The position numbers and the translations under genes are program-made. This document shows, one piece after another, positions 9,266 to 17,189 of a stretch of DNA of 64,000 bases. A model generated the notes under the pieces. It searched no databases. It was given only the letters and a program-made list of their open reading frames with translations, and had not been told where the DNA came from. Position 1 is the stretch's first letter, and every line of letters begins with the position of its first letter. The DNA comes from Pokkaliibacter sp. MBI-7. GTDB taxonomy: Bacteria > Pseudomonadota > Gammaproteobacteria > Pseudomonadales > Balneatricaceae. The stretch covers positions 2,047,001-2,111,000 of the forward strand of contig NZ_JARVTG010000001.1 in NCBI RefSeq assembly GCF_029846635.1, written 5' to 3'.

Positions 9266-10602
9266 AGGCGCATCCTCGACTCAGGCCCTGCCGGCGGCGT
9301 GCCGACACCACTGCGCTGGCCACTGCGATTGCCACCGGCGACATTGGGCAGCAGCACCTGCTCACCTTCATTCAGACCCGACAGGATCTGCGCCTGAATA
9401 CGGTTGGTGACGCCCACTTCGACACTGCGCTCTTCCACCGAGCCATCGGCCTTCAGTACCTTGACTCTGGCCGGATGCGGACGACCGCCACCGGCCATCC
9501 CTGCACTGCTGCGTTCGGCACCGGCCATCGGCGCGGCTGATGCAGGGGCTGGGGCTGGGGCTGCCTTGTCACCACTCCCGCCCGCACCGTTAGCGCCCGC
9601 CGCACCTTCGCGTCGGCGCGGTGTACTCATTTCCAGCGCCGCCGCCGGCACCAGCAAGGCATCCCGGGCGGCTCCCACCACAAAAAACACCTGCGCGGTC
9701 ATCTGCGTCATCAGCGCACCGCGCGGATTGGGGACATCAAACAGGGCGTTGTAGAGCACTACGTTATTGGTCACCGTCGGCGTCGGCTCGACCTTACGCA
9801 GGGTGCCTTCCCAGCGCCTGCCCTGACTGCCCAGCGTGGTGAAGTACACCGCCATGCCGACCTTGAGTTTGCTGATGTCCGCTTCCGACACCTGGGTCTG
9901 GACGGTCATGGTCGACAGGTCGGCGATCTGCAGGATCACCGGCGCCTGCTGATTGGAATTGAGGGTCTGGCCTTTGCGCGCCGAGATCGACACGACAGTA
10001 CCGGACATCGGTGCGTAGATACGGGCATAGCCCAGATTGGCCTGATCGCCGCGCAGGGTGGATTCGGTCTGGTCGATCTGTGCCTTCAGCGCTTCGATCT
10101 GGGCTTTGGCCGAACGCAGCTCGGCCTCGGCGGTCTGGAAGGTATCGGTGGAGGTAGCCTGCTCGGCCAGCAGGTTTTTCTGGCGTTTGTACTGTAGCCC
10201 TGCCAGCGTCAGCTGCGACTGTTTTTCTTCCAGCTGGGCTTTGAGATTGCGCAGCTGCGCACGGCTGGAGTCGACCCTGGCCTGCAGCACAGTGGGGTCA
10301 ATTTCTGCCAGCAGGTCACCTTCCTTCACCTGATCTCCCACTTCCACATGGATGGTGGTGAGCTGCCCCGACACCTGCGCGCCGACATCCACATAGTCGC
10401 GGGGCTGCAGGGCGCCGGTGGCAGTGACCAGATTCTCCAGATCACCCCGCTGTACCGTGGCGGTCAGCCGGGCCTGCTGCTGACTGGCGGGGGCCTGATA
10501 GTAACGCCAGCCGCCATAGCCTCCGGCCGCCAGCACAATGGCCAGGGTCAGGCCCGACAGCCAGGGGCGACGGCGCGTGTGTTTACTGTTGGTCTTGCTC
10601 AT
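9262..10602 (-). CDS. macA: MacA-type periplasmic adaptor (membrane fusion) protein
   Basis: This 446-aa adaptor links MacB to the outer-membrane channel. An N-terminal membrane anchor at about residues 15-33 precedes a biotinyl-lipoyl half (GALQPRDYVDVGAQVSGQL), a long coiled-coil hairpin (about 95-180, rich in Q, E, K and A), a second lipoyl half (ARIYAPMSGTVVSI) and a barrel domain. An unusual Gly/Ala/Pro-rich stretch of about 45 residues follows ALEMSTPRRREG before the C-terminal membrane-proximal domain. ATG 10602 is preferred over the TTG one codon earlier. It is the first gene of macA-macB-channel. Confidence 0.93.
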   Translation of the reverse strand: MSKTNSKHTRRRPWLSGLTLAIVLAAGGYGGWRYYQAPASQQQARLTATVQRGDLENLVTATGALQPRDYVDVGAQVSGQLTTIHVEVGDQVKEGDLLAEIDPTVLQARVDSSRAQLRNLKAQLEEKQSQLTLAGLQYKRQKNLLAEQATSTDTFQTAEAELRSAKAQIEALKAQIDQTESTLRGDQANLGYARIYAPMSGTVVSISARKGQTLNSNQQAPVILQIADLSTMTVQTQVSEADISKLKVGMAVYFTTLGSQGRRWEGTLRKVEPTPTVTNNVVLYNALFDVPNPRGALMTQMTAQVFFVVGAARDALLVPAAALEMSTPRRREGAAGANGAGGSGDKAAPAPAPASAAPMAGAERSSAGMAGGGRPHPARVKVLKADGSVEERSVEVGVTNRIQAQILSGLNEGEQVLLPNVAGGNRSGQRSGVGTPPAGPESRMRL

Positions 10603-10605
10603 CAA

Positions 10606-11000
10606 CCGCTACTTCCTCAATCCGGCGACGCTGCAGAGATGCTGGCTCTGCGGTTGCACTGTTTTACGCAGGGAGAACCACCCCAACTGCGAAGGCGTCT
10701 CATTTAACCTTTGCTTACGGTTAATTTACAGCGTCCATGCACATTTCCCGCCAGTGCTTTATGACACGGCGTTGCACAGGCGATGTCCTGTAAGCCGCTG
10801 TCACGCAGCCACTCCACTGCGGCCAGCGGGCCACGCAAACAGACTATGGATATAAAAAATCGGTATTTATTGGAATAAGAGATTCAATTTATATTCCAAA
10901 AACGCAATTTAGCTGATTAATCCTTGAGCAACAGCTGATTCCCTGGTGGAAGACAGAAGCAAAGGACGCCCCCTGTTCCTGCAGCAAACGGACGGACACC
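10606..11000. other. Divergent intergenic region between macA and the CysB-like gene
   Basis: The first 230 bases are GC-rich with no visible gene. From 10845 the sequence turns AT-rich, as in a promoter. It contains the inverted repeat TTGGAATA (10870-10877) / TATTCCAA (10892-10899), whose arms are 22 bases apart, two helical turns, about 100 bases before the LysR-type gene. Confidence 0.5.
10870..10899. promoter_or_regulatory. Inverted repeat TTGGAATA/TATTCCAA in the promoter of the CysB-like gene
   Basis: Two perfect 8-bp arms are separated by 14 bases in an AT-rich region. Spacing by two turns and location 100 bases upstream of a LysR-type gene suggest an operator, perhaps for autoregulation. 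This is inference from position. Confidence 0.4.
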
Positions 11001-11945
11001 ATGAACCTGCAACAACTTCGCATCGTCAGAGAGACCGCCCGTCGTCAGTTCAATCTGACCGATGTGGCCAATGCGCTCTACACCTCACAGTCAGGGGTCA
11101 GTAAACATCTCAAGGATCTGGAAGAAGAACTCGGCGTCGAGCTGTTCGAGCGCAAGGGCAAGCGCCTGCTCGGCCTGACCGCACCGGGAGCCCAGCTGCT
11201 GGGCATGGCCGAACGCATCCTGCTGGAAGCGGAAAACATGAAGCGTCTGGCACGCCAGTATGTGCAGCAGGATGAAGGGCGGCTGGCCATTGCCACCACC
11301 CATACTCAGGCACGCTATGCCCTGCCGCGAATCATCAAGGCGTTCAAGCTGGAATTCCCCAAGGTCCATCTGGAACTGCACCAGTGCGGCCCTGATGAAA
11401 TCGTCTCGCTGCTGAAAGCCGGTCAGGTCGATATAGGTATCGCCACCGAGGCATTGCCCAACGAAGGCAATGCCTTTGTCTGCTTCCCCTTTTACAGCTG
11501 GCAGCATTCGGTGGTAGTGCCGTGCAACCATCCCCTCACCCAGCTGAGTCAGCCGACGCTGGCCGATCTGGCCGAATACCCGGTGATTACCTATCACGAA
11601 GGCTATACCGGCCGTACCCGTATCGACGCGGTGTTCGCCGATGCCGGACTGACGCCGGACGTGGTGATGTCGGCGGTGGATGCCGACGTGATCAAAACCT
11701 ATGTCGAACTGGGCATGGGTATTGGCATCATCGCCTCGATGGCTTACACCGCCGAACGTGACACCCTGCTGCAGTGCCTGCCGGTGGAATCGCTGTTCAG
11801 CCTCAACACCACGCAGATCGCGCTGCGTCGTGGCCATTTCCTGCGTCAGTACGCCTATCGCTTTCTCAACTACTGCAGCGATGAACTGGATCAGGACAGC
11901 GTACAGCAGGCACTGGCCAGCACTGAGCCGGGACAGCGCCTTTAA
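11001..11945 (+). CDS. cysB: CysB/Cbl-type LysR transcriptional regulator
   Basis: This regulator of 314 aa has the CysB-type beginning MNLQQLRIVRETARRQFNLT, an N-terminal winged helix-turn-helix (residues about 1-60; ANALYTSQSGVSKHLKDLE) and a periplasmic-binding-like effector domain. CysB-specific stretches are visible (IATTHTQARYALP; ITYHEGYTGRTRID; VDADVIKTYVELGMGIGIIA). CysB activates sulfate and sulfonate assimilation when O-acetylserine signals sulfur starvation; the related Cbl does the same for sulfonates and is the main alternative. The sulfate transporter and ssu genes lie within 13 kb, supporting the role. The orphan TOBE gene follows about 100 bases downstream with a possible own promoter. 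Confidence 0.88.
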   Translation: MNLQQLRIVRETARRQFNLTDVANALYTSQSGVSKHLKDLEEELGVELFERKGKRLLGLTAPGAQLLGMAERILLEAENMKRLARQYVQQDEGRLAIATTHTQARYALPRIIKAFKLEFPKVHLELHQCGPDEIVSLLKAGQVDIGIATEALPNEGNAFVCFPFYSWQHSVVVPCNHPLTQLSQPTLADLAEYPVITYHEGYTGRTRIDAVFADAGLTPDVVMSAVDADVIKTYVELGMGIGIIASMAYTAERDTLLQCLPVESLFSLNTTQIALRRGHFLRQYAYRFLNYCSDELDQDSVQQALASTEPGQRL

Positions 11946-11972
11946 CGGCGGGGCGAATATACAAAGCAGAAA

Positions 11973-12009
11973 TCCTTGGTTCGGCAGCGGCGTGGCGCTG
12001 CCTAGACTG
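11973..12009 (+). promoter_or_regulatory. Shared bipartite promoter element, copy A (TOBE gene)
   Basis: TCCTTGGTT (11973-11981), 19 bases, then CCTAGACTG (12001-12009). The same two blocks with the same spacing occur upstream of the Mop gene (29031-29067) and, on the other strand, of the DUF2292-sulfate operon. The second block contains a -10-like TAGACT; the first block would lie around -35 to -45, where a LysR-type activator could bind. Regulation is inferred. Confidence 0.6.
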
Positions 12010-12040
12010 AGCCTCTGACTCAGCCCGGAAGGACCAGCCC

Positions 12041-12307
12041 ATGAAAGCCCGCCACGCACTCAGCGCCAGACACGATGTCAATTACCGCTATGACAGTCCC
12101 CGCTATGACAGCCACTGCCATCACTGCCGCGGCACCGTGATCGAAATCCGCCCCGGCCCCGCGCTGTCAGCGCTGCGTTTGCAAACTCGTGACGGCATCG
12201 TCACGGCACTGGTGTCCAGTCGTCAGCTGCAGCGCCTGCACATCCGTGTTGGCAGCCAGGTCGGCGGCCAGTTGCGCCACGGCAATCTGCTGCTGGCCAC
12301 CCATTGA
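12041..12307 (+). CDS. Small TOBE (Mop-like) domain protein
   Basis: This protein of 88 aa has a C-terminal half (about residues 29-87) that is a Mop/TOBE fold: RGTVIEIRPGPALSALRLQT, GIVTALVSS and LHIRVGSQVGGQL align with molybdate-binding Mop proteins. The N-terminal extension is short and His/Cys-containing (DSHCHHC) and is not part of the family. Mop proteins bind molybdate or tungstate, and TOBE domains in CysA-type ATPases sense oxyanions; the ligand here is unknown. The gene has a promoter-like element shared with the sulfate-transport operon and the second Mop gene, and is followed 46 bases later by a hydrolase gene. Confidence 0.78.
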   Translation: MKARHALSARHDVNYRYDSPRYDSHCHHCRGTVIEIRPGPALSALRLQTRDGIVTALVSSRQLQRLHIRVGSQVGGQLRHGNLLLATH

Positions 12308-12353
12308 TTGCTCTGCCGTACCGGTCGGTGACGTGCGAGCCAAGGAGAGAGTG

Positions 12354-12941
12354 ATGACCCCTTACCACTATCTGATCGTGCCCGGCTGGCAAGGTTCGGG
12401 CGAACAGCACTGGCAGAGCTACTGGCAGCACTATCTGCCCAACTACCAGCGGGTCGAGGTAAGCGACTGGCAGCAACCCCAGCGTGAAGACTGGATACCG
12501 GCACTGGACCACGCCATTCGCCGTTGCGCCGGGCCGGTCATCCTGATTGCCCACAGTCTGGGTTGCATCAGCACCGCACACTGGGCGGCAGGTGCCAGTA
12601 CGGCGTTGCGACAGAAAGTCAAAGGTGCGTTGCTGGTGGCACCCGCCGATGTCGAACGCGACGGCTGCCCCGAGGCCCTGCGGCCTTTTGCACCGATCCC
12701 GACCGCAGCGTTGCCGTTTGCCGCCCAGGTGGTGGGTTCCAGCAACGATTACGCCGCCAGCGAAGCCCGCGCCCGTGAGCTGGCCAGGCTATGGGGGGCC
12801 GACGTGGCCATTCTGCCCGGTGCGGGCCATATCAACGTCGCCTCTGGACATCATCGCTGGGCCGAAGGGCTGAGCTATCTCGATCAGCTGGAGCAGCGTC
12901 TGGACCAGCAACGCAGCCCGTGGCAGCGGATGGCGTCATAA
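12354..12941 (+). CDS. RBBP9/YdeN-family serine hydrolase
   Basis: This alpha/beta hydrolase of 195 aa has the family beginning (YLIVPGWQGSGEQHWQ), the nucleophile elbow ILIAHSLGC with Ser in HSLG, and a C-terminal catalytic His in GAGHINVASGH; the acid is probably in the VVGSSNDYAA segment. ATG 12354 follows AAGGAGAG, a strong ribosome-binding site, and marks the beginning of homology. Substrates of bacterial family members are mostly unknown. The gene follows the TOBE gene and may be transcribed with it. Confidence 0.88.
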   Translation: MTPYHYLIVPGWQGSGEQHWQSYWQHYLPNYQRVEVSDWQQPQREDWIPALDHAIRRCAGPVILIAHSLGCISTAHWAAGASTALRQKVKGALLVAPADVERDGCPEALRPFAPIPTAALPFAAQVVGSSNDYAASEARARELARLWGADVAILPGAGHINVASGHHRWAEGLSYLDQLEQRLDQQRSPWQRMAS

Positions 12942-13111
12942 AGCGGTGTGCCATTGCCGCCGCTTACGAGGGCGCATTCGCTATGCGGGGGAGAAGCATT
13001 TCGCAACCCGCTGTTCCGTTCACTTTTGCACCTTCACCGCTATACTGACCGGCAACCTGCAAAGGCGCTGACCACAGCGCCAGCTCTGATCAAGTTAGCG
13101 GAACCCTGACC

Positions 13112-13414
13112 ATGACCCTGCTGCGTACCTCCCTGCTGTCCACCGCACTGCTGAGTGCCGTGCTGTCGCTGTCGGCCCATGCCGATTCCGACGCCTTCAA
13201 GAAACTGAATTACGATGACTCGCGCACCGCGCTGGTACTGGTCGAGCTGGGCGGTCAGTGCAACGTCAATGCCCGCGAGCAGGACGACAGCTGGATTCAG
13301 GCGGCCCTGGCCACCAACAAGGGCCCCATCTCCGCCGCCACGCAGGCGCTGCGCGAAGACAAACCCGATAAATACATGGATGCCCTGAAGCATCTGCAGT
13401 GCCCGGCGCAGTAA
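13112..13414 (+). CDS. Small secreted protein of unknown function
   Basis: This protein of 100 aa has a clear signal peptide (hydrophobic core TALLSAVLSLS, cleavage expected after SAHA). The mature part of about 75 residues has two cysteines (GGQCNVN and LQCPAQ at the C terminus) that could form a disulfide. I do not recognise the family. The gene stands alone and is closed by a good terminator at 13431. Confidence 0.65.
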   Translation: MTLLRTSLLSTALLSAVLSLSAHADSDAFKKLNYDDSRTALVLVELGGQCNVNAREQDDSWIQAALATNKGPISAATQALREDKPDKYMDALKHLQCPAQ

Positions 13415-13430
13415 GCCACCCGCACGATAG

Positions 13431-13460
13431 AAAACGGAGCCCATGAGCTCCGTTTTGCTG
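13431..13460 (+). terminator. Rho-independent terminator
   Basis: A perfect 10-bp stem, AAAACGGAGC (13431-13440) with GCTCCGTTTT (13447-13456), and a 6-base loop lie 17 bases after the stop of the small secreted protein gene. Confidence 0.75.
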
Positions 13461-13599
13461 ACCAGCCTGATCCTTTCGTCCATGAATCACTGGACTTACG
13501 GACATCACACCGACAAGAAAGTTGTTGTATTGTGAGCAGACGCCGCTGGCCACTACCCATCACCACCGTGCAGATGCCAGATCGCGTTGAGGGGCAAGC

Positions 13600-13890
13600 A
13601 TGAACAGACAACAGGCTCTTGAGCTGTTAAGCCGCAGCAAACCCGAGCTGCAGGTGCGCTTTGGCGTCACCAGCCTTGCCCTGTTCGGCTCGACGGTCCG
13701 CGATACGGCCAGCAATGACAGTGATATCGATGTGCTGGTGGACTTTGATGGCCCTGCCACGTCAAAACGCTATTTCGGCGTGCAGTTCTATCTGGAAGAC
13801 CTGTTTGGCTGCCCGGTTGATCTGGTCACCGAGAAAGCCTTGCGGCCGGAGCTCCGCCCCTTTATCGACAAGGAGCGCGTTAATGTCTGA
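13600..13890 (+). CDS. mntA: MNT-type nucleotidyltransferase antitoxin (MntA)
   Basis: This minimal nucleotidyltransferase of 96 aa carries the GSx10DxD motif intact: G30-S31, D42 and D44 (LFGSTVRD and DSDIDVLVDF). In studied HepT/MNT pairs it blocks the HEPN ribonuclease toxin by attaching AMP groups to a tyrosine of the toxin. Its stop overlaps the hepT start by eight bases, so the two are translated together. ATG 13600 follows GAGGGGCAAGC. It is an isolated two-gene module between the small secreted protein and the convergent cysA gene. Confidence 0.9.
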   Translation: MNRQQALELLSRSKPELQVRFGVTSLALFGSTVRDTASNDSDIDVLVDFDGPATSKRYFGVQFYLEDLFGCPVDLVTEKALRPELRPFIDKERVNV

Positions 13891-14242
13891 TGGATCACCA
13901 CGAGAGTGGCGCTTTTACCTCGATGACATGATCGACTTTGCCGGGAAAGTCCAGTCGTATACGGAAGGGTTCGACCAGACTCGCTTTCAGGCCAGTGGCA
14001 TCACCTATGATGCCACTCTGCGAAATCTGGAGTTGATTGGCGAAGCGGCGAAACACATTCCTGCCGAAATTAGGGCTGACCATGCAGAGATTCCCTGGCG
14101 CATGATCATTGCGACACGCAATCGGCTCATTCACGGCTATCTGGGCATCGACAACGACACACTCTGGAGCATCATCCGTGATGATATTCCAGAGCTACTC
14201 CCAAGACTGCTTGAGCTGAAACGTCGTCATTATCCTGACTAA
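13883..14242 (+). CDS. hepT: HepT-type HEPN ribonuclease toxin
   Basis: This HEPN-domain toxin of 119 aa carries the catalytic Rx4HxY motif intact as R79, H84 and Y86 (RNRLIHGY). Y86 is the residue expected to be AMPylated by the partner MNT protein. HepT toxins cleave RNA and stop growth when the antitoxin fails. ATG 13883 overlaps the end of mntA; a longer upstream reading in the same frame lies inside mntA and is not used. The stop is five bases from the convergent cysA stop. Confidence 0.92.
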   Translation: MSDGSPREWRFYLDDMIDFAGKVQSYTEGFDQTRFQASGITYDATLRNLELIGEAAKHIPAEIRADHAEIPWRMIIATRNRLIHGYLGIDNDTLWSIIRDDIPELLPRLLELKRRHYPD

Positions 14243-14247
14243 CACCC

Positions 14248-15309
14248 TCACCCCAGCTGCTCACTGAACACCCGTGCACCGTGGGGGCGCAGCCAGGCCT
14301 GTTCCCCCTGCACCAGCCCCAGCTCGCGGAAGCGGTATTTCGGCAGCTCCGCGTGAATCACCTCCTCACTGCCCTGCTGACGTAACTCCAACCGTACCGT
14401 TGGCCCCACCACCGTTACCAGTTCCAGTTGCGCGCGCAGGCTGTTGGGTGTGGCTTCGGCAAACAGGTCCAGCTCATGGGGGCGCACGTACAGCTGCCCC
14501 TGCTCACTGTGATCGCCCGGCTGCGCCAGTGGCAGCACCATGCCTGCCACCTCTGCCACGCCCTGATGAATACGTGCCGGGAAGCGGTTAACGCTGCCCA
14601 GAAACTGATAGACGAAGGGGTTGGCCGGATGATCGTAAACCTGCTCCGGTGAGCCGTCCTGCTCGACCCGGCCCCGGTTCATCACCACCACCCGGTCGGA
14701 CACCTCCATCGCTTCTTCCTGATCGTGGGTGACAAACACGCTGGTGACGTGAATCTCGTCATGCAGCCGTCGCAGCCAGCGCCGCAGCTCGGCCCGCACC
14801 TTGGCATCGAGAGCACCAAAGGGTTCGTCCAGCAGCAGTACCTTGGGTTCCACCGCCAGTGCCCGCGCCAGCGCAATGCGCTGACGCTGGCCGCCAGACA
14901 GTTGTGATGGATAGCGGGCAGCGGTCCAGTCCAGCTGTACCAGCTCCAGCAGGCTCATCACCTTCTTGCGGATCGTCGCCTTGTCGGGGCGCACGGCGCG
15001 CGGTTTGACCGTCAGGCCGTAGGCCACGTTGTCAAACACGGTCATATGACGGAACAGCGCATAGTGCTGGAACACAAAACCGACACCGCGCTCGCTGACA
15101 TGACGATCGGTGCTGTCTTCACCGTGCAGCAGGATGCGACCGCTGTCGGCGGCTTCCAGACCGGCAATAATCCGCAGCAGGCTGGTCTTGCCGGAGCCGG
15201 ATGGCCCCAGCAGCGCCGTCAGCTGGCCGTCTTCAATGGACAGGCTGACGTTATCGACGGCGACAAAATCACCGAAGCGTTTATTGATCTGTTGAATCTC
15301 GATACTCAT
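14248..15309 (-). CDS. cysA: Sulfate/thiosulfate ABC transporter ATP-binding protein
   Basis: This ATPase subunit of 353 aa energises import through CysT-CysW. Walker A GPSGSGKTS (about residues 35-43), the signature LSGGQRQR, LLLDEPFGALDA (Walker B and D-loop) and the H-loop VFVTHDQEEA are intact. A C-terminal TOBE-like regulatory domain (VGPTVRLELRQQGS) follows. It is the last gene of sbp-cysT-cysW-cysA, the standard CysA order, with 27 bases between cysW and cysA. Confidence 0.95.
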   Translation of the reverse strand: MSIEIQQINKRFGDFVAVDNVSLSIEDGQLTALLGPSGSGKTSLLRIIAGLEAADSGRILLHGEDSTDRHVSERGVGFVFQHYALFRHMTVFDNVAYGLTVKPRAVRPDKATIRKKVMSLLELVQLDWTAARYPSQLSGGQRQRIALARALAVEPKVLLLDEPFGALDAKVRAELRRWLRRLHDEIHVTSVFVTHDQEEAMEVSDRVVVMNRGRVEQDGSPEQVYDHPANPFVYQFLGSVNRFPARIHQGVAEVAGMVLPLAQPGDHSEQGQLYVRPHELDLFAEATPNSLRAQLELVTVVGPTVRLELRQQGSEEVIHAELPKYRFRELGLVQGEQAWLRPHGARVFSEQLG

Positions 15310-15336
15310 GGTGTGTCTCCCACCGGTCAGTCTCTA

Positions 15337-16236
15337 TCAGTGCGCACCATGGCGGCGGCGTTCGTCTTGCCATTCGATCAGGGTCTTGATGGCGATGGTC
15401 AGCAGGGCCAGACCTGTCATCAGCGAGGCCACGGCAAAGGCCGCGGTAAACAGGTATTCGTTGTAGAGCACTTCGATATGCAGCGGCATGGTGTTGGTTT
15501 CACCGCGAATCCGCCCGGATACCACCGCCACGGCGCCGAACTCGCCCATGGCGCGGGCATTACACAGGATCACGCCGTAGATCAGCCCCCACTTGATATT
15601 GGGCAGGGTGACCCGCCAGAAGGTCTGCCAGCCACTGGCCCCGAGGGTCAGGGAGGCCTCTTCCTCTTCCTTGCCCTGCTGCTGCATCAGCGGGATCAGC
15701 TCACGGGCGACGAAGGGCAAGGTACCAAACACACTGACGATGACGATGCCCGGTACGGCAAAGATCACTTTCAGGTTGTGTTCCGCCAGCCAGGGCCCGA
15801 GCCAGCCATGGGCACCGAACAGGATGACGAAGATCAGCCCCACCACCACCGGCGAAATGGCAAAGGGCATATCAATCAGCGAAATCAGAACCGGCTTGCC
15901 ACGGAAATCAAACTTGGCGATGGCCCAGGCGGCAGCGACGCCGAAGATCACGTTCAGCGGCACCACAATCACCACTACCAGCAGGGTCAGACGAATTGCC
16001 GAACGGGCATCGGCATCGTTCAGCGCCTGCCACCACACGGCCAGCCCGCGCTCAAAGGCGCTGTACAGCACCACGGTCAGGGGCAGCAGCAGAAAGGTGG
16101 CCAGAAAAGCGACGGCGATACCGATCAGGGTCCAGCGCAACCAGCGCGGTTCTTCAGTAGCGCGCTGCCAGCGCCGGGCGACCGGCACAGCACCGGCAGC
16201 CAGCTCATCAGCGGCATCATGGGTCAGGGAATTCAT
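15337..16236 (-). CDS. cysW: Sulfate ABC transporter permease CysW
   Basis: This inner-membrane permease of 299 aa has about six hydrophobic helices. Its cytoplasmic EAA coupling loop for CysA reads EEASLTLGASGWQTFWRVTLP. The motif GEFGAVAVVSGRI is typical of CysW. It pairs with CysT to form the channel for sulfate or thiosulfate, and such permeases also let molybdate through. It lies between cysT (33 bases upstream) and cysA. Confidence 0.95.
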   Translation of the reverse strand: MNSLTHDAADELAAGAVPVARRWQRATEEPRWLRWTLIGIAVAFLATFLLLPLTVVLYSAFERGLAVWWQALNDADARSAIRLTLLVVVIVVPLNVIFGVAAAWAIAKFDFRGKPVLISLIDMPFAISPVVVGLIFVILFGAHGWLGPWLAEHNLKVIFAVPGIVIVSVFGTLPFVARELIPLMQQQGKEEEEASLTLGASGWQTFWRVTLPNIKWGLIYGVILCNARAMGEFGAVAVVSGRIRGETNTMPLHIEVLYNEYLFTAAFAVASLMTGLALLTIAIKTLIEWQDERRRHGAH

Positions 16237-16269
16237 GCATCTCTCTCCGTTCTCGTCACCACCCGCCCC

Positions 16270-17106
16270 TCAGGCACGGCGGCTGGCCCAGGCCTGCAGG
16301 CCATTAATCAGCAGCAACAGGACAAAGGCAGATAACAACATCACCGTGCCGATGGCCGCCGCGCCGTGGTAGTCGAACTGCTCGGCCTTGGCGACGATCA
16401 GCAGGGGCGTGATTTCGGTGCGGTAAGGCATGTTGCCGGAAATAAACACCACCGAGCCGTACTCACCGATAGCGCGGGCAAAGGCCAGGGCAAAACCGGT
16501 CAGCAGCGCTGGCAGCAGGGCAGGTAGCATCACCCGGCGCACCGTGGTGAAACGGCTGGCGCCCAGGCTGGCCGAGGCTTCCTCCAGTTCCGCCTGCAGG
16601 TCTGCCAGCACCGGCTGCACGGTGCGCACCACAAACGGCAGGCCGATATAGGTCAGCGCCATGACCACGCCCAGCTGGGAATAAGCGATCTTGATACCGA
16701 AGGGCTCCAGATACTGACCAATCCAGCCGCTTTTGGCATACAGCGTTACCAGTGCGATACCGGCAACCGCCGTGGGCAGGGCAAAGGGCAGATCGACCAG
16801 CGCATCGAGCAGACGCTTACCGGGAAACTGGTAGCGCACCAGCACCCAGGCCACCAGCCCGCCAAACAGCAGATTGATGCTGGCCCCCGCCAGCGAGGCC
16901 AGCAATGACAGGCGGTAGGAAGCCAGCACCTGCGGATGGGTGACAGCAGCGACAAAGTCGTGCCAGCTCATGCTGAGGGTAAACAGCAGCAGGCTGGCGA
17001 CCGGCAGCAGGAAAATCAGACCGAGATAGAACAGGGTGAAGCCAAGGGTCAGGCCAAAGCCGGGAATGACCCTTGGGGTGCGATTAAGCGGAACAGTGGC
17101 AGACAT
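16270..17106 (-). CDS. cysT: Sulfate ABC transporter permease CysT
   Basis: This is the second membrane subunit of the sulfate importer, 278 aa from ATG 17106. That ATG follows CGGAGTG at good spacing, so the longer TTG start is rejected. Six membrane helices, the EAA loop (LEEASASLGASRFTTVRRVMLP) and the CysT-type motif GEYGSVVFISGN are visible. It is separated from sbp by an 83-base gap containing a hairpin, which probably lowers expression of the permease relative to the binding protein. Confidence 0.95.
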   Translation of the reverse strand: MSATVPLNRTPRVIPGFGLTLGFTLFYLGLIFLLPVASLLLFTLSMSWHDFVAAVTHPQVLASYRLSLLASLAGASINLLFGGLVAWVLVRYQFPGKRLLDALVDLPFALPTAVAGIALVTLYAKSGWIGQYLEPFGIKIAYSQLGVVMALTYIGLPFVVRTVQPVLADLQAELEEASASLGASRFTTVRRVMLPALLPALLTGFALAFARAIGEYGSVVFISGNMPYRTEITPLLIVAKAEQFDYHGAAAIGTVMLLSAFVLLLLINGLQAWASRRA

Positions 17107-17138
17107 GGCATCACTCCGAGGCAAAGGGATAAGCGATC

Positions 17139-17170
17139 GACCGGCAGCCTGCCTTGGCGGTATGCCGGTC
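17139..17170 (-). promoter_or_regulatory. Hairpin between sbp and cysT
   Basis: GACCGGCA (17139-17146) and TGCCGGTC (17163-17170) form an 8-bp stem with additional GCC/GGC pairing inside, and no T-run. Such hairpins after a binding-protein gene commonly protect its mRNA or reduce read-through to the permease genes; that role is inferred. Confidence 0.5.
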
Positions 17171-17189
17171 GCGCAGCATGGATGGCGGA

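Noticed and set aside
15046..16335. 429-codon open frame on the plus strand
   Set aside because: Lies across cysA and cysW on the opposite strand; no credible domain and no ribosome-binding site.
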